Below the pieces are notes generated by a model. The model had not been told where the DNA came from. It searched no databases and saw nothing but the letters and a program-made list of their open reading frames with translations. Made by a program: the position numbers and the translations under genes. Shown piece after piece: positions 33,394-42,556 of a stretch of DNA of 64,000 nt (position 1 is its first letter; every line of letters starts with the position of its first letter). Origin of the DNA: JAMXLO01 sp963832895. Its GTDB lineage: Bacteria > Pseudomonadota > Alphaproteobacteria > Acetobacterales > Acetobacteraceae. The DNA lies in contig CAWHVQ010000014.1 of assembly GCA_963832895.1 (NCBI GenBank), positions 124,001 through 188,000 on the forward strand, in the 5' to 3' direction.

Positions 33394-34294
33394 TCACGCC
33401 CTCGGGTGCGCCTTGCGCCATACTTCCACCAGCCGCGCCTCATCCACTGCCGTGTAGCGCTGCGTGGTGGATAGGCTGGCATGTCCGAGCAGGTCCTGGA
33501 TCGAGCGCAGGTCAGCGCCACCCGCCAGCAGATGCGTCGCGAACGAGTGCCGTAACGCGTGCGGTGTTGCATGCTCAGGCAGGCCGTACAGCCGGCGGAA
33601 GTTCCGCAGCGTGCGCTGCGCTACCGCAGGATCGAGGCGCCCTCCGCGCGCACCGAGAAACAGTGGGCTATCAGGCTGCCGATCGGGATGCAGCGCCAGC
33701 CACGCGGCGACGGCCTCCTGCACCGCCGGCAGCACCGGCACGATGCGTTCCTTGGCGCCTTTGCCGACCACGCGCAGCGTCGTCCCCGGCGCGTCGCGCA
33801 CATCGAGCGCCAATGCCTCGGCAATGCGCAGACCGCAGCCGTACAGCAAGGTGAACAGCGCCGTATCCCGCGCCTGCATCGCGGCGGCATCCGACATCTC
33901 GGCGATCCGCTCGGTGACATCGCGCGCCTGAGCCGTCGCCAGACGCCCGCGGGACCGGTGCTTTGGCACGTGGCGTGGCAATCAGCTTCAGCGCCGGGTT
34001 GTCCACGCCATGCCGGCGCGCAAGGAAGCGGAAGAAGCTGCGCACCGCGGACAAGTGCCTGGCGCGCGTGGCATTGCCGGCGCCCTCGGTCGCCTCGTGC
34101 GCCAGCCAGGCGCGCAGATCTGCCTGCCGCAGCGCTGCGAGCGCCATCAGATCGGGCTCGCTGCCAAGGTGCTGGGTCAGAAATCCGAGGAAGCCCGCGA
34201 TGTCCGCGGCGTAAGCCTCGACCGTCAAGGGGGCGCCATGACGCTCCTGCCCGAGCCATTCGAGGAAGGTCTGCCGTGCCTCCTCGCCGGTCAC
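33394..34294 (-). pseudogene. xerC: Tyrosine recombinase XerC, frameshifted
   Basis: Site-specific recombinase that with XerD resolves chromosome dimers at dif. The N-terminal half (TGEEARQTFLEWLGQERHG ... HLSAVRSFFRFLARRHG) is in one frame, and the catalytic half, with LLYGCGLRIAEAL, ATPHALRHSFATHLLAGG and LLGHASLSTTQRYTAVD, is in another. The two meet at a CCC run at 33946-33948; removing one base would restore a 299-residue protein, the normal XerC length. The gene is therefore either recently inactivated or carries a homopolymer sequencing error. Downstream of DUF484, as usual in alphaproteobacteria. All catalytic residues are otherwise visible. Confidence 0.85.
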
Positions 34295-34298
34295 GGCC

Positions 34299-34949
34299 TC
34301 AGCGGCCGAGTGCAGCGGCCACGGCGCGGCCGAGGAAGCCGAGGGGACCGGCCCCGCGCGCCGAATCGAGCATGTGCCGGTCGCGCGTCAGCAGCGCGAG
34401 CAGCGCCGCCGGTCCCTCACCTGGCACGCGCACCAGCGCATCGTGGCGCGCCAGTCCCGCCGCCTCGGCGTGCAGCAGGCGAGCATCGGAGGGCGCGTCG
34501 CGGAAGACCACCTGTCGCCCGTCCAGCAGCCGCGCGACTGTGCCGGTCGGCAAACGGCGCGCGCCGGGATGCTCCGCCTCGACGCAGAGCTGCGCCGCGT
34601 CGATTGCCAGGAGGCCCGGCATTTCATGGCTCACGCACTCGGCTGGATCCGTGGCGCGGAACAGCGCCAGCACCGCATCCTGCACCCGGGCCGCGAGGCC
34701 GGCGGTCGCTCGCCCTGCCGCCAACAGCGTATCGGCGCGCTCGCGCTGGACCTGCAGCAGCGCTGCCATGTGATCGGTCACGCCGTCGCCATGCACCCTC
34801 ACGGGTGGCTCCAGCACCCGATACAATTCGGGATGCTCGGCCAGCCAGGCTGGGTTGGCGCGCAGGAAGCCCTCAACGAGGGCCGCGTCGGCTGCCTCTG
34901 TCCCCGGGCTTTCGACCCGGGGATCCGCATCCCTGGCTGGCAGGCTCAT
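34299..34949 (-). CDS. DUF484 family protein
   Basis: GAF-fold protein of unknown function (DUF484), 216 residues, whose gene regularly precedes xerC in proteobacteria; here the xerC start lies five bases downstream. The N-terminal helix LVEGFLRANPAWLAEHPELY is the diagnostic block, followed by a coiled coil (MAALLQVQRERADTLLAAG) and a GAF-like domain. The conserved neighbourhood suggests a link with recombination or chromosome segregation, but no activity is known. The ATG at 34949 sits 10 bases from the aldolase gene on the same strand. Confidence 0.85.
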   Translation of the reverse strand: MSLPARDADPRVESPGTEAADAALVEGFLRANPAWLAEHPELYRVLEPPVRVHGDGVTDHMAALLQVQRERADTLLAAGRATAGLAARVQDAVLALFRATDPAECVSHEMPGLLAIDAAQLCVEAEHPGARRLPTGTVARLLDGRQVVFRDAPSDARLLHAEAAGLARHDALVRVPGEGPAALLALLTRDRHMLDSARGAGPLGFLGRAVAAALGR

Positions 34950-34959
34950 GCGCGACGGA

Positions 34960-35616
34960 TCAGGCGATCTGCTGGCCGGTCTTGGCCCAGTCGGCGAGGA
35001 ATGCCGCGAGGCCCTTGTCGGTCAGCGGATGGTTGAACAACTGGCGCAAAATCGCCGGCGGCACGGTGACTACGTGGGCGCCCAGCTTGGCGGCCTCGAC
35101 CACGTGGGTCGGGTTGCGCACCGAGGCGACAAGCACCTCGGTCTTGAAGGTGGAGTAGTTGCGGAAGATCGTGACGATATCGGCGATCAGGCCCATGCCG
35201 TTTTCGCCCACATCATCCAGCCGCCCGATGAATGGGCTGACGAAGGTGGCGCCGGCCTTGGCCGCCAGGATCGCCTGCGCGGCCGAAAAGCACAGCGTCA
35301 CGTTAACCATCGCGCCATCCTCGGTCAGGCGGCGACAGGCGCGCAGCCCATCCGGCGTGAGCGGCACCTTCACCGTGATGTTCTTGGCGATTTTGCGCAG
35401 CACGCGCGCCTCCGCCATCATCCCGTCGAACTCAGTGGCCGCGACCTCCGCGCTGACCGGCCCCGGGACATGTGCGCAGATGTCGGCCAGCACGTCCTGG
35501 AACTTCTTGCCGGTCTTGGCCATCAGGGAAGGGTTGGTGGTGACGCCGTCGAGCAGGCCGCTGGCGGCGAGCAACCGGATCTCCGCTGTGTCGGCGGTAT
35601 CGACGAAGAACTTCAT
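34960..35616 (-). CDS. fsa: Fructose-6-phosphate aldolase / transaldolase-like protein
   Basis: Small class I aldolase of the FSA/TalC subfamily, 218 residues and one TIM barrel. MKFFVDTADTAEIR and DGVTTNPSLMAKTG form the N-terminal signature, ITVKVPLTPDGLRACR holds the Schiff-base lysine (VKVP), and ATFVSPFIGRLDD carries a substrate-binding Arg. It may act as a transaldolase in the pentose phosphate pathway or as a fructose-6-phosphate aldolase; sequence alone does not separate them. First gene of the minus-strand group aldolase-DUF484-xerC and divergent from priA, whose start is 63 bases away. Confidence 0.9.
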   Translation of the reverse strand: MKFFVDTADTAEIRLLAASGLLDGVTTNPSLMAKTGKKFQDVLADICAHVPGPVSAEVAATEFDGMMAEARVLRKIAKNITVKVPLTPDGLRACRRLTEDGAMVNVTLCFSAAQAILAAKAGATFVSPFIGRLDDVGENGMGLIADIVTIFRNYSTFKTEVLVASVRNPTHVVEAAKLGAHVVTVPPAILRQLFNHPLTDKGLAAFLADWAKTGQQIA

Positions 35617-35679
35617 GCCATCGCTCCGATTTGCGGCTACGCCTGAAGGCCAGGCGGAACTCCATGTGGATCATATAGG

Positions 35680-37879
35680 ATGCAGGCCACCGACCGGAAG
35701 CGAACGTCGCATGACGTAAGGCGTGTGCCGGTCATGCTGCCCTATCCCCTGCCCGGCCCGTTCGACTACCGCGTTCCGCCCGGTATGGACCCTCAACCCG
35801 GCGATGTCGTCCTGGTTCCCCTGAACCGCCGCGAGGAAGTGGGGGTGGTATGGGACACCGAAGCCGACGAGGGCGTGCCGGACGGCAAGCTCAAGCCGCT
35901 GGCAGGCGTGATCGACACACCGCCGATGCGTTCCGCGCTGCGCCGGTTCGTCGATTGGGTGGCCAGCTACAACCTTGCCCCGCCTGGAGAAGTGATGGCC
36001 ATGGCGTTGCGCGTTGTCGCGCCGGGGGTCGGTGGGCCGGCGAGCGGCTGGCGACGTGCCGAACCGCCGCCCGACGCCCGGGTTACCGAGGCGCGGCGCA
36101 GGGTGCTGGGCGCGCTGGCGCAATACGAGCCGCGCGCCACCGGCGACCTCGACGCGCGCCGCAGGGGTCGGTGCCGGTGTGGTGCGGGGCATGGCGGATG
36201 CGGGACTGCTGGTTCCCGCCGTGCTGCCGGTCGAACCACCGTTCGCGATCCCCGACCCTGAGCATCCGGGGCAGGTCCTGGCGCCGGACCAGGAGGCCGC
36301 CGCCGCCACGCTGCGCCAGGCTGTGGCGGCACGTGCGTTCAGCGTCACGCTGCTGGACGGGGTGACCGGCTCCGGCAAGACCGAGGTCTATCTGGAGGCG
36401 GTGGCCGAATGCCTGCGCCACGGCCGCCAGGCGCTGGTGCTGCTGCCGGAGATCGCGCTGTCCTCGCAATGGCTGGAGCGCTTCGAGCGTCGGTTCGGGG
36501 TCGCGCCGGCGGTGTGGCACTCCGATCTGACCTCGCGGCTGCGGCGTGTGACCTGGCACGCGGTGGCCGCCGGCGCGGCGCCGGTGGTGGTCGGCGCGCG
36601 CTCTGCGCTGTTCCTGCCGTTCCCCGACCTTGGCCTCGTGGTTATCGACGAGGAGCACGAGACGGCGTTCAAGCAGGAGGAGGGCGTGGTCTACCATGCC
36701 CGCGACATGGCGGTGGTGCGCGCCCGCTTCTGCGCGGCGCCGGCGGTGCTGGTGTCCGCGACGCCGTCGCTGGAGACGCTGGCCAACGTCGAGGCGGCCC
36801 GCTATCGCCGGATCACGCTGCCGACCCGGCACGGCGGAGCGGTGCTGCCGTTGGTGGCCGCCGTGGATATGCGTGCCGCGCCGCCAGAGCGGGGGCATTT
36901 CCTCGCGCCGCCGCTGATCGCCGCGGTGCGCGACACGCTGGCGCGCGGCGAGCAGGCGATGCTGTTCCTCAACCGACGCGGCTATGCGCCGCTGACGCTG
37001 TGCCGGCATTGCGGTCATCGCATGCAGTGCCCGAACTGCACCGCATGGCTGGTGGAGCACCGCGTTCGCCGCGCGCTGCAATGCCACCATTGCGGCCACA
37101 CCGTGCCGATCCCCGAGGAGTGTCCCGCCTGCGGTGCGGCGAACAGCCTGGTGCCGGTCGGGCCGGGGGTGGAGCGCATCACAGAGGAGGCCGCGGCGTT
37201 GTTCCCCGACGCGCGGCGGCTGGTCATGGCGAGCGATACATTGCCTGGCCCAGACGCCGCGGCCGCGGCGGCGCACGCGATCGAGGCGCGCACAGTGGAC
37301 CTGATCATCGGCACGCAGATCGTCGCCAAGGGCTGGCACTTTCCGCACCTGACCTTGGTTGGCGTGGTGGATGCCGACCTGGGCCTGGCGGGTGGCGATC
37401 TGCGTGCGGCGGAACGGACTGTGCAGCTGCTGCATCAGGTGGCGGGGCGCGCGGGCCGCGCCGAGGCGCCGGGGCGGGTACTGCTGCAGACATTCTCGCC
37501 CGAGCATCCGGTAATGCAGGCGCTTGTCGAGGGCGATCTGGCGGCGTTCATGGCGCGCGAGGCGGCGCAGCGGCGGCCAGGGCATTGGCCGCCTTATGGA
37601 CGGCTGGCGGCGCTCATCGTTTCCGCGGACAGCGCGGCGGCGGCGGATGCTCTGGCGCGCGATCTCGGGCGCGCGGCGCCGCATGGCGATGGGATGCAGG
37701 TGCTGGGGCCGGCGCCGGCTCCGCTGTCGGTCCTGCGGGGACGGCACCGCCGGCGATTGCTGCTGAAGACGCGGCGGGATGTCGCGGTGCAGCCGATCCT
37801 GCGGGAATGGCTGCGGAAAGTGGCGGTGACGCGCGGGGCGCGGGTGGACGTGGATGTGGACCCGGTGTCGTTCCTTTGA
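35680..37879 (+). pseudogene. priA: Primosomal helicase PriA, frameshifted
   Basis: Replication-restart helicase (primosomal protein N'). The N-terminal 3'-DNA-binding part (VMLPYPLPGPFDYRVPPG) reads in one frame up to about 36150; the remainder reads in the next frame, with Walker A GVTGSGKTEVYLEAV, DEEH box VVIDEEHETAFKQEEG, and zinc-binding cysteines in CRHCGHRMQCPNC and CHHCGHTVP...CPAC. The shift lies near 36147-36156, within GDLDARR/STRAAGV; removing one base restores a 732-residue PriA of normal length. As for xerC 2 kb away, this could be a real lesion or a sequencing error. Everything else about the gene looks functional. Confidence 0.88.
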
Positions 37880-37882
37880 GGG

Positions 37883-38395
37883 CTACCGATGTTCGGCAAC
37901 CTTCACCCCTTTGCCGCCGGCGGCGAAAACCAACGTTGTGATCTGGAACTGGTTCAGTAAGAGATCGGCCGAACTGCCGCAGTCCTGCTGACCACCGCTT
38001 GTGCGCGTGCCGGCCCAATGAACCTGGAACCTGCGATCAGGTTTCAATTGCATCGCTTCAATCATCAGGCTTCCCCCAGACCTCTGCATCACCGGCACGT
38101 CAAGGGCGCAGCGCCGACGAGACGAGGCACCAACCGGATCGACCATGAGCACGGTCGTGCTGACTGATGGTGCCCTGGCGATCGGGAATGCGATGATATC
38201 GCCTATCTGCGGTCCCAAATTATCTGCCAGCCGCAACAGGCCAGCCGTTAGTGTTATGGCAATAACGATCACGGTAGCTATTGCCAACAGCGCGAAGTGC
38301 AGCTCGGTCGAGTTGCTGCCATTGCTGGGGGTCATTGCAAGCTGCTCCTCGGTTCGACCGGTCAGAACCTCCATCCTGGTCGCCGAGTTTGGCAT
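37883..38395 (-). CDS. Hypothetical protein with one membrane span
   Basis: Unrecognised 170-residue protein. A hydrophobic helix (FALLAIATVIVIAITLTAGLL, about residues 33-53) anchors it, and the remaining part is probably periplasmic. It includes two well-spaced cysteines (RRCALDVPV and QQDCGSS) that may pair. It lies convergent to priA with a three-base gap and divergent from the MFS gene. Codon use matches neighbours. It is the first gene of a block that separates priA from the ATP synthase genes. Start choice among several Met is uncertain (MPNSATRM or MTPSNG). Confidence 0.55.
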   Translation of the reverse strand: MPNSATRMEVLTGRTEEQLAMTPSNGSNSTELHFALLAIATVIVIAITLTAGLLRLADNLGPQIGDIIAFPIARAPSVSTTVLMVDPVGASSRRRCALDVPVMQRSGGSLMIEAMQLKPDRRFQVHWAGTRTSGGQQDCGSSADLLLNQFQITTLVFAAGGKGVKVAEHR

Positions 38396-38430
38396 CTCCG
38401 CCCGAGAAGCGCGGCAATCGTGGTTATTTA

Positions 38431-38449
38431 TGCAGATTAATGATCTGCA
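38431..38449. promoter_or_regulatory. Candidate operator palindrome upstream of MFS gene
   Basis: TGCAGAT-TAATG-ATCTGCA is a perfect 7-base inverted repeat in the 254-base divergent region between the small membrane-protein gene and the MFS gene, in a locally AT-rich patch. The form suits a dimeric repressor, but no regulator gene is next to it. The rest of the divergent region shows only the strong GGAGG ribosome site of the MFS gene near 38636. Confidence 0.35.
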
Positions 38450-38649
38450 TCAATAATGCGAAGCATAGACGCTGTTGTACCGGCCGGCACATGATCGGCC
38501 CACTGCAGATCTGTCTGACGCAACCGATAACTGCTTGCGGCTCGCCCCGACGCAAGCCCGCCGGCACCAGCCGTCTCGTTTCGTCGCAACAGCCTCGCGG
38601 GAAACTACCTGCCGCTCGAACCAAAAGCGATCAAGGGAGGTAACCAACC

Positions 38650-39924
38650 ATGTCAACATCGGTAGGAACGATCCCCTGGTGGAGGGAGCCAACCAGGGAC
38701 CAATGGTACGCCTGGATCGCAGCGTGGTTGGGATGGACGCTCAATTCGTTCGACTTCACGATCTTCCTGCTGCTCATGTTGCCCATCGCCCAGTCATTCA
38801 ACGTGCCGCTCACCGCCGTCACGGCGGTGTTCACCATCACGCTCTGGCTGCGGCTGGTGGGTGCCACCGCGTCGGGCTGGCTCGCCGATCGCATCGGCCG
38901 GAAAAAGCCGCTGATGATCTCGATCGCATGGTTCTCGGTGTGCAATCTGCTCGCCGGTCTGGCACCGAGCTTCGGGTTGCTGTTCCTGTTCCGCGCCCTG
39001 CTCGGGATTGGCATGGGAGCGGAGTGGCCGGTCGGCGCGGCACTGGCGATGGAAACCTGGCCGCAACGCTCACGCGGTCTCATGGCCGGCGTGCTGCAGT
39101 CATCGTGGGGGCTTGGCGCGTTGCTGTCGAGCGCCGCGTATGGACTGCTGTATGACGCGATCGGCTGGCGTGGCTTGCTGATCATCGGCGTTCTGCCGGC
39201 GCTGTTGGTCGTCTATGTCCGCCGCTATGTCAAAGAGCCGGAAATCTGGGCGCAGAACCGAGCAATCCAGCGTGAGCAGAAACGCGAAGTGCGGGCACCG
39301 TTGCTGAACATCTTCAAGCGGAATGCCCTGGGAAACACGATGAATGCCTGTTGGTGGATGGCCAGCGGGTTTGTCATCGGCTACTCGATCGGCGGCCTGT
39401 TTCCCACCTATCTGCAAAAGGATTTAGGCCTGAGCCCGGGCCTGGTTGCGTTGCCCGTGATGTTGCAGAGCCTGCTGTTCTTCGTCTCCGGGTTCATCTG
39501 GGGATGGGTCTCGGATCGTATTGGCCGACGCTGGTCGATGATCCTGCCCGCGATCGCCGGCGTCGTGATAACGCCGTTCTATCTGTTCACCAGGGACTAT
39601 ACGATGATCGTGGTGTTCTTCGGCCTTCAGGGTTTGTTTGCGGCAGGCGGCATCTATGGCCAAAATCCCAGCTACCTGTCCGAGCGGTTCCCCACCGAAG
39701 TGCGGGCAACGGCCGCGGGGTTCTGCTATCACCAGGGCGCCATCTTCGGAGGGATCACCGTACCGATCATCGCCTTCTTCTCGATCAATTGGCATCTTGG
39801 CTTTGCCATCCCGATGGCGATCGGAACCCTGGGCGGCCTGGTCAGCTTCATTCTGGCGCTGGCTCTTGGTCCGGAAACACGCGGCAAGCACCTCACCGCG
39901 GAACTAGGTGTGGCAGCGAGCTGA
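38650..39924 (+). CDS. MFS transporter, NanT/metabolite:H+ symporter type
   Basis: Twelve-helix carrier of 424 residues in the sugar-acid/carboxylate branch of the MFS. The loop GWLADRIGRKKPLMIS is the canonical helix 2-3 motif, RALLGIGMGAEWPVG is the helix-4 block of NanT, ShiA and benzoate-type carriers, and GWVSDRIGRRWSM repeats the loop in the second half. A late SYLSERFPTEVRATAAG block is also typical. The start ATG follows GGAGG. A perfect palindrome about 200 bases upstream may be its operator. Likely substrates are organic or sugar acids, taken up with protons; the specific one is unknown. Confidence 0.9.
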   Translation: MSTSVGTIPWWREPTRDQWYAWIAAWLGWTLNSFDFTIFLLLMLPIAQSFNVPLTAVTAVFTITLWLRLVGATASGWLADRIGRKKPLMISIAWFSVCNLLAGLAPSFGLLFLFRALLGIGMGAEWPVGAALAMETWPQRSRGLMAGVLQSSWGLGALLSSAAYGLLYDAIGWRGLLIIGVLPALLVVYVRRYVKEPEIWAQNRAIQREQKREVRAPLLNIFKRNALGNTMNACWWMASGFVIGYSIGGLFPTYLQKDLGLSPGLVALPVMLQSLLFFVSGFIWGWVSDRIGRRWSMILPAIAGVVITPFYLFTRDYTMIVVFFGLQGLFAAGGIYGQNPSYLSERFPTEVRATAAGFCYHQGAIFGGITVPIIAFFSINWHLGFAIPMAIGTLGGLVSFILALALGPETRGKHLTAELGVAAS

Positions 39925-39928
39925 TCAT

Positions 39929-39969
39929 GATGCGGGATGCGGAATAGCGAAGATCCGCATCCCGTCATC
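39929..39969. terminator. Bidirectional terminator-like hairpin
   Basis: Arms GATGCGGGATGCGGA and TCCGCATCCCGTCATC pair over at least ten consecutive bases (GGGATGCGGA/TCCGCATCCC), with a loop of about 10 bases. It lies between the convergent MFS (+) and Ser/Thr kinase (-) genes. No long T tract is present. Confidence 0.55.
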
Positions 39970-40031
39970 AGCGCCTCAATCACCGATCTGCGTGCGACGC
40001 TCGTCTGCGGTTGGCGTGCGACACCGGCAGG

Positions 40032-42419
40032 TTATGGGGCGACCCTTTTCAGAGAGATATGATATGTGCAGGCGGGGTCCCTGACGGTGGCTTCGATCCT
40101 ATCATCAAGGATTTTGCCGTCCCAGAATTGCACCACGGGTGGCAGGCCGATCGTGGTTGTGCCGCTGAATGCTCCATCGCCCGCCACGGCCACCTGTCGG
40201 TTCCATCCTAATGAAAGCTTGCTGTTCCGCACGACCAGGCGAGCCGTGCCGAGGACGCAGTTCGGCGAACTTGATTCGCTAACCTGACTTGCCCCGATAT
40301 AGGTGCCGTCCAACAGCCGGTCTGGCTCGCGTTGGGCCGCCGACGGCGGTGGAACCGCGTTACCCGGCGGATGCGTCGAGGCATTGTCCGGAGCGACCGT
40401 CGCGGTCTGCTTTGCCGGCGTTTCCGGTGGCCTGGGCAATGCAGCCAACCGCTCGCGCGCACGGTCGGCTGCGGAGCCGCCATTCTTCTGCAGCAATTCG
40501 TAAAGGCGTCGCGCTCCGTCGTCGTCGTTCCTGTCGCGATAGAGATCGCCCAGCGCGAGCAGTGCGTCCGAATTGGCCGGCGCGAATGTCAACCCCAATT
40601 CGTACAACCGGATCGCGTCGCCAAAGCGTCGCGATTGGCTTGCGGCTGCTGCCAGAGTGAACAGGCTCTTTGCTTTTACCTGAGCTGACGGCCTTGCCTG
40701 GCGCAACGATTCCAATAGCGCTGGCGTTGCATCTCCCGTCGGCGGCTCGCCGGCGATCAATTGAAATGCCTTTACCATTTCCTGTGTTCTTGCTCCGGAT
40801 TTACCGTCCGGTGCACCGGTATTGAGCCCGATTGCGTTCAATAACCGCTGCAACTCAGCAATGTCCAAGGGAGCGGTCACGCCGACCGGCTGCAGTTGTG
40901 CCTGTTGCTTCGCAACATCCTCTGCCTGTTGTTGAGCAAGTCGCTTGGCGGCATCTTCTTCGGCTTGCTGCTGGGCGAGCCGCTTGGCTGCCTCGTCCGC
41001 CTCGGCTTGCTGCTGAGCCAGTCGGTTGGCCTCGTCCTCCGCGGCCTGCTGCTGGGCGAGCCGCTTGGCTGATGCTTCCGCGTCCTGCTGCTGCGCAAGT
41101 CGCTTCGCCGAAGTCTCGTCGAGCGGCTGCTGGTCAGGACCTTGCACGGCATGTTGTTGAGGCGCGGCAAGGCCCGTTTGATCAGCTGTCCTCACCGATA
41201 CGGGCTTGATGATCCGCAGCACGTCAGCCGAGTAGGCCCACAGGCCGACGAGGACACCGATGACGAGCAGGCCTGCACCTGCCTGGCAGGCAAGTCTGCG
41301 GCTCTGCCAAATGGCAGGCTTCGTCCGCATCGCTGCGACCAGGCTTTTCGCACTGGATGTGCGTCTCGTTCTGTCGAACTCCAATCCGCCCTGCAGCGCC
41401 CGCCATGCGCTGGCTGACAGCCGCGCCGGCCGCCTGGGCTTGAGATTTCCGGCGCGCGCGGCCAGCGCCGGAGTCCTGCCGAACGGATGCGATCCGGTCA
41501 GCAGCTCATATGCGATGCACGCCAGCGCGAATACGTCGTCGCGCGGATCCGGATCCTTGCCCTCGATCATCTCGGGGCTGGCGTAGGCGGGGGTCAGCGC
41601 TCCCAGCGCTTGCACGTCGAATGTGGTACGATCGATTGTCTCCATGCCGCCGGTCGGGATGGCCCGCGCGATTCCGAAGTCGATCACTTTCACGCGTCCG
41701 TTAGGCAGAATCAGTATGTTCGCCGGTTTCAGGTCGGAATGTACGATCCCCTCCGAATGAGCGAACTCCAATGCAGATGCCACCTGCTCAAGTATAGGCA
41801 ACGCATCTTGCAGTTTGGCCCCGGTCAGGCCGTTCGCCTGGATCATCGCCTCGAGGGACAATCCCTCCAGGAGTTCCATTGTAAGAAAAAGAGTTTCATT
41901 GTCGCGATCGAAGTCATAGACGCGAACGATGTTGGGATGCGACAGGTTCTGCGCTTTTCTGGCTTCTCGCTGCAGGATCTTCAGCGAATCCTCGCGTCGC
42001 AGCACATCGATGTTCAGCGTCTTCACTGCTACGTACGGGTGCCGGTCCTGCGCTTCGTCCCGGCGCAGGTCGCGGGCCTTGAAGACTGTGCCCATCCCTC
42101 CGGAGCCGATGATCTCCTGAATGACGAAGCGCTGGGCCAGCACGTCACCGGGCTGCAGGCTTCTTGCCAAACCCCTGGCCGCCTCGGCACTGCCGGCATC
42201 GTGGCCTCCCGCCATGGAGGTGAAGGCCTGCAACCTGGTGTCGAGTTGTTCGCGGATGGCAGAGGCGCGGATCCTGCCGGACTTGGTCCGCCAGTCATTG
42301 AGCAAAACTGTCCTGGCCAGGACAGAACCGTCCGTCAGCACGCGGTCAACGTCTGACAGCAGCTCACCCTCGCCGATATCACCGGAGAGATAGGCCTGAA
42401 TTGGCGACGAGGCGTCCAT
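40032..42419 (-). CDS. Ser/Thr protein kinase with PG-binding and TPR regions
   Basis: Membrane-anchored Hanks-type kinase, 795 residues. After about 85 residues comes the kinase domain: glycine loop IIGSGGMGTVFKAR, ATP lysine in YVAVKTLN, catalytic loop IVHSDLKPANILI, DFG in VKVIDFGIAR and YASPEM in the activation segment. The catalytic loop has HSD where HRD is usual, so it is a non-RD kinase. A membrane helix (AGLLVIGVLVGLWAYSA) follows, then five imperfect copies of KRLAQQQ(A/D)E, a peptidoglycan-binding-1-like segment (LQRLLNAIGLNTGAPDGK), a TPR-like stretch and a beta-rich C-terminal domain. The outer part could sense the wall. The ATG at 42419 is preferred over a TTG five codons upstream. 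Confidence 0.88.
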   Translation of the reverse strand: MDASSPIQAYLSGDIGEGELLSDVDRVLTDGSVLARTVLLNDWRTKSGRIRASAIREQLDTRLQAFTSMAGGHDAGSAEAARGLARSLQPGDVLAQRFVIQEIIGSGGMGTVFKARDLRRDEAQDRHPYVAVKTLNIDVLRREDSLKILQREARKAQNLSHPNIVRVYDFDRDNETLFLTMELLEGLSLEAMIQANGLTGAKLQDALPILEQVASALEFAHSEGIVHSDLKPANILILPNGRVKVIDFGIARAIPTGGMETIDRTTFDVQALGALTPAYASPEMIEGKDPDPRDDVFALACIAYELLTGSHPFGRTPALAARAGNLKPRRPARLSASAWRALQGGLEFDRTRRTSSAKSLVAAMRTKPAIWQSRRLACQAGAGLLVIGVLVGLWAYSADVLRIIKPVSVRTADQTGLAAPQQHAVQGPDQQPLDETSAKRLAQQQDAEASAKRLAQQQAAEDEANRLAQQQAEADEAAKRLAQQQAEEDAAKRLAQQQAEDVAKQQAQLQPVGVTAPLDIAELQRLLNAIGLNTGAPDGKSGARTQEMVKAFQLIAGEPPTGDATPALLESLRQARPSAQVKAKSLFTLAAAASQSRRFGDAIRLYELGLTFAPANSDALLALGDLYRDRNDDDGARRLYELLQKNGGSAADRARERLAALPRPPETPAKQTATVAPDNASTHPPGNAVPPPSAAQREPDRLLDGTYIGASQVSESSSPNCVLGTARLVVRNSKLSLGWNRQVAVAGDGAFSGTTTIGLPPVVQFWDGKILDDRIEATVRDPACTYHISLKRVAP

Positions 42420-42556
42420 CCCGGGAACAAACAACAGGCTGCATCACGTTTGCCAATGGCTCAGATCACACCCCGGCCACTGCACCGCTGGCGCCTGCCG
42501 CGGCGGCGGCTATCGTGCAGGCTGCATCCACCGATGCCTGACCATGGAGCGACCCT

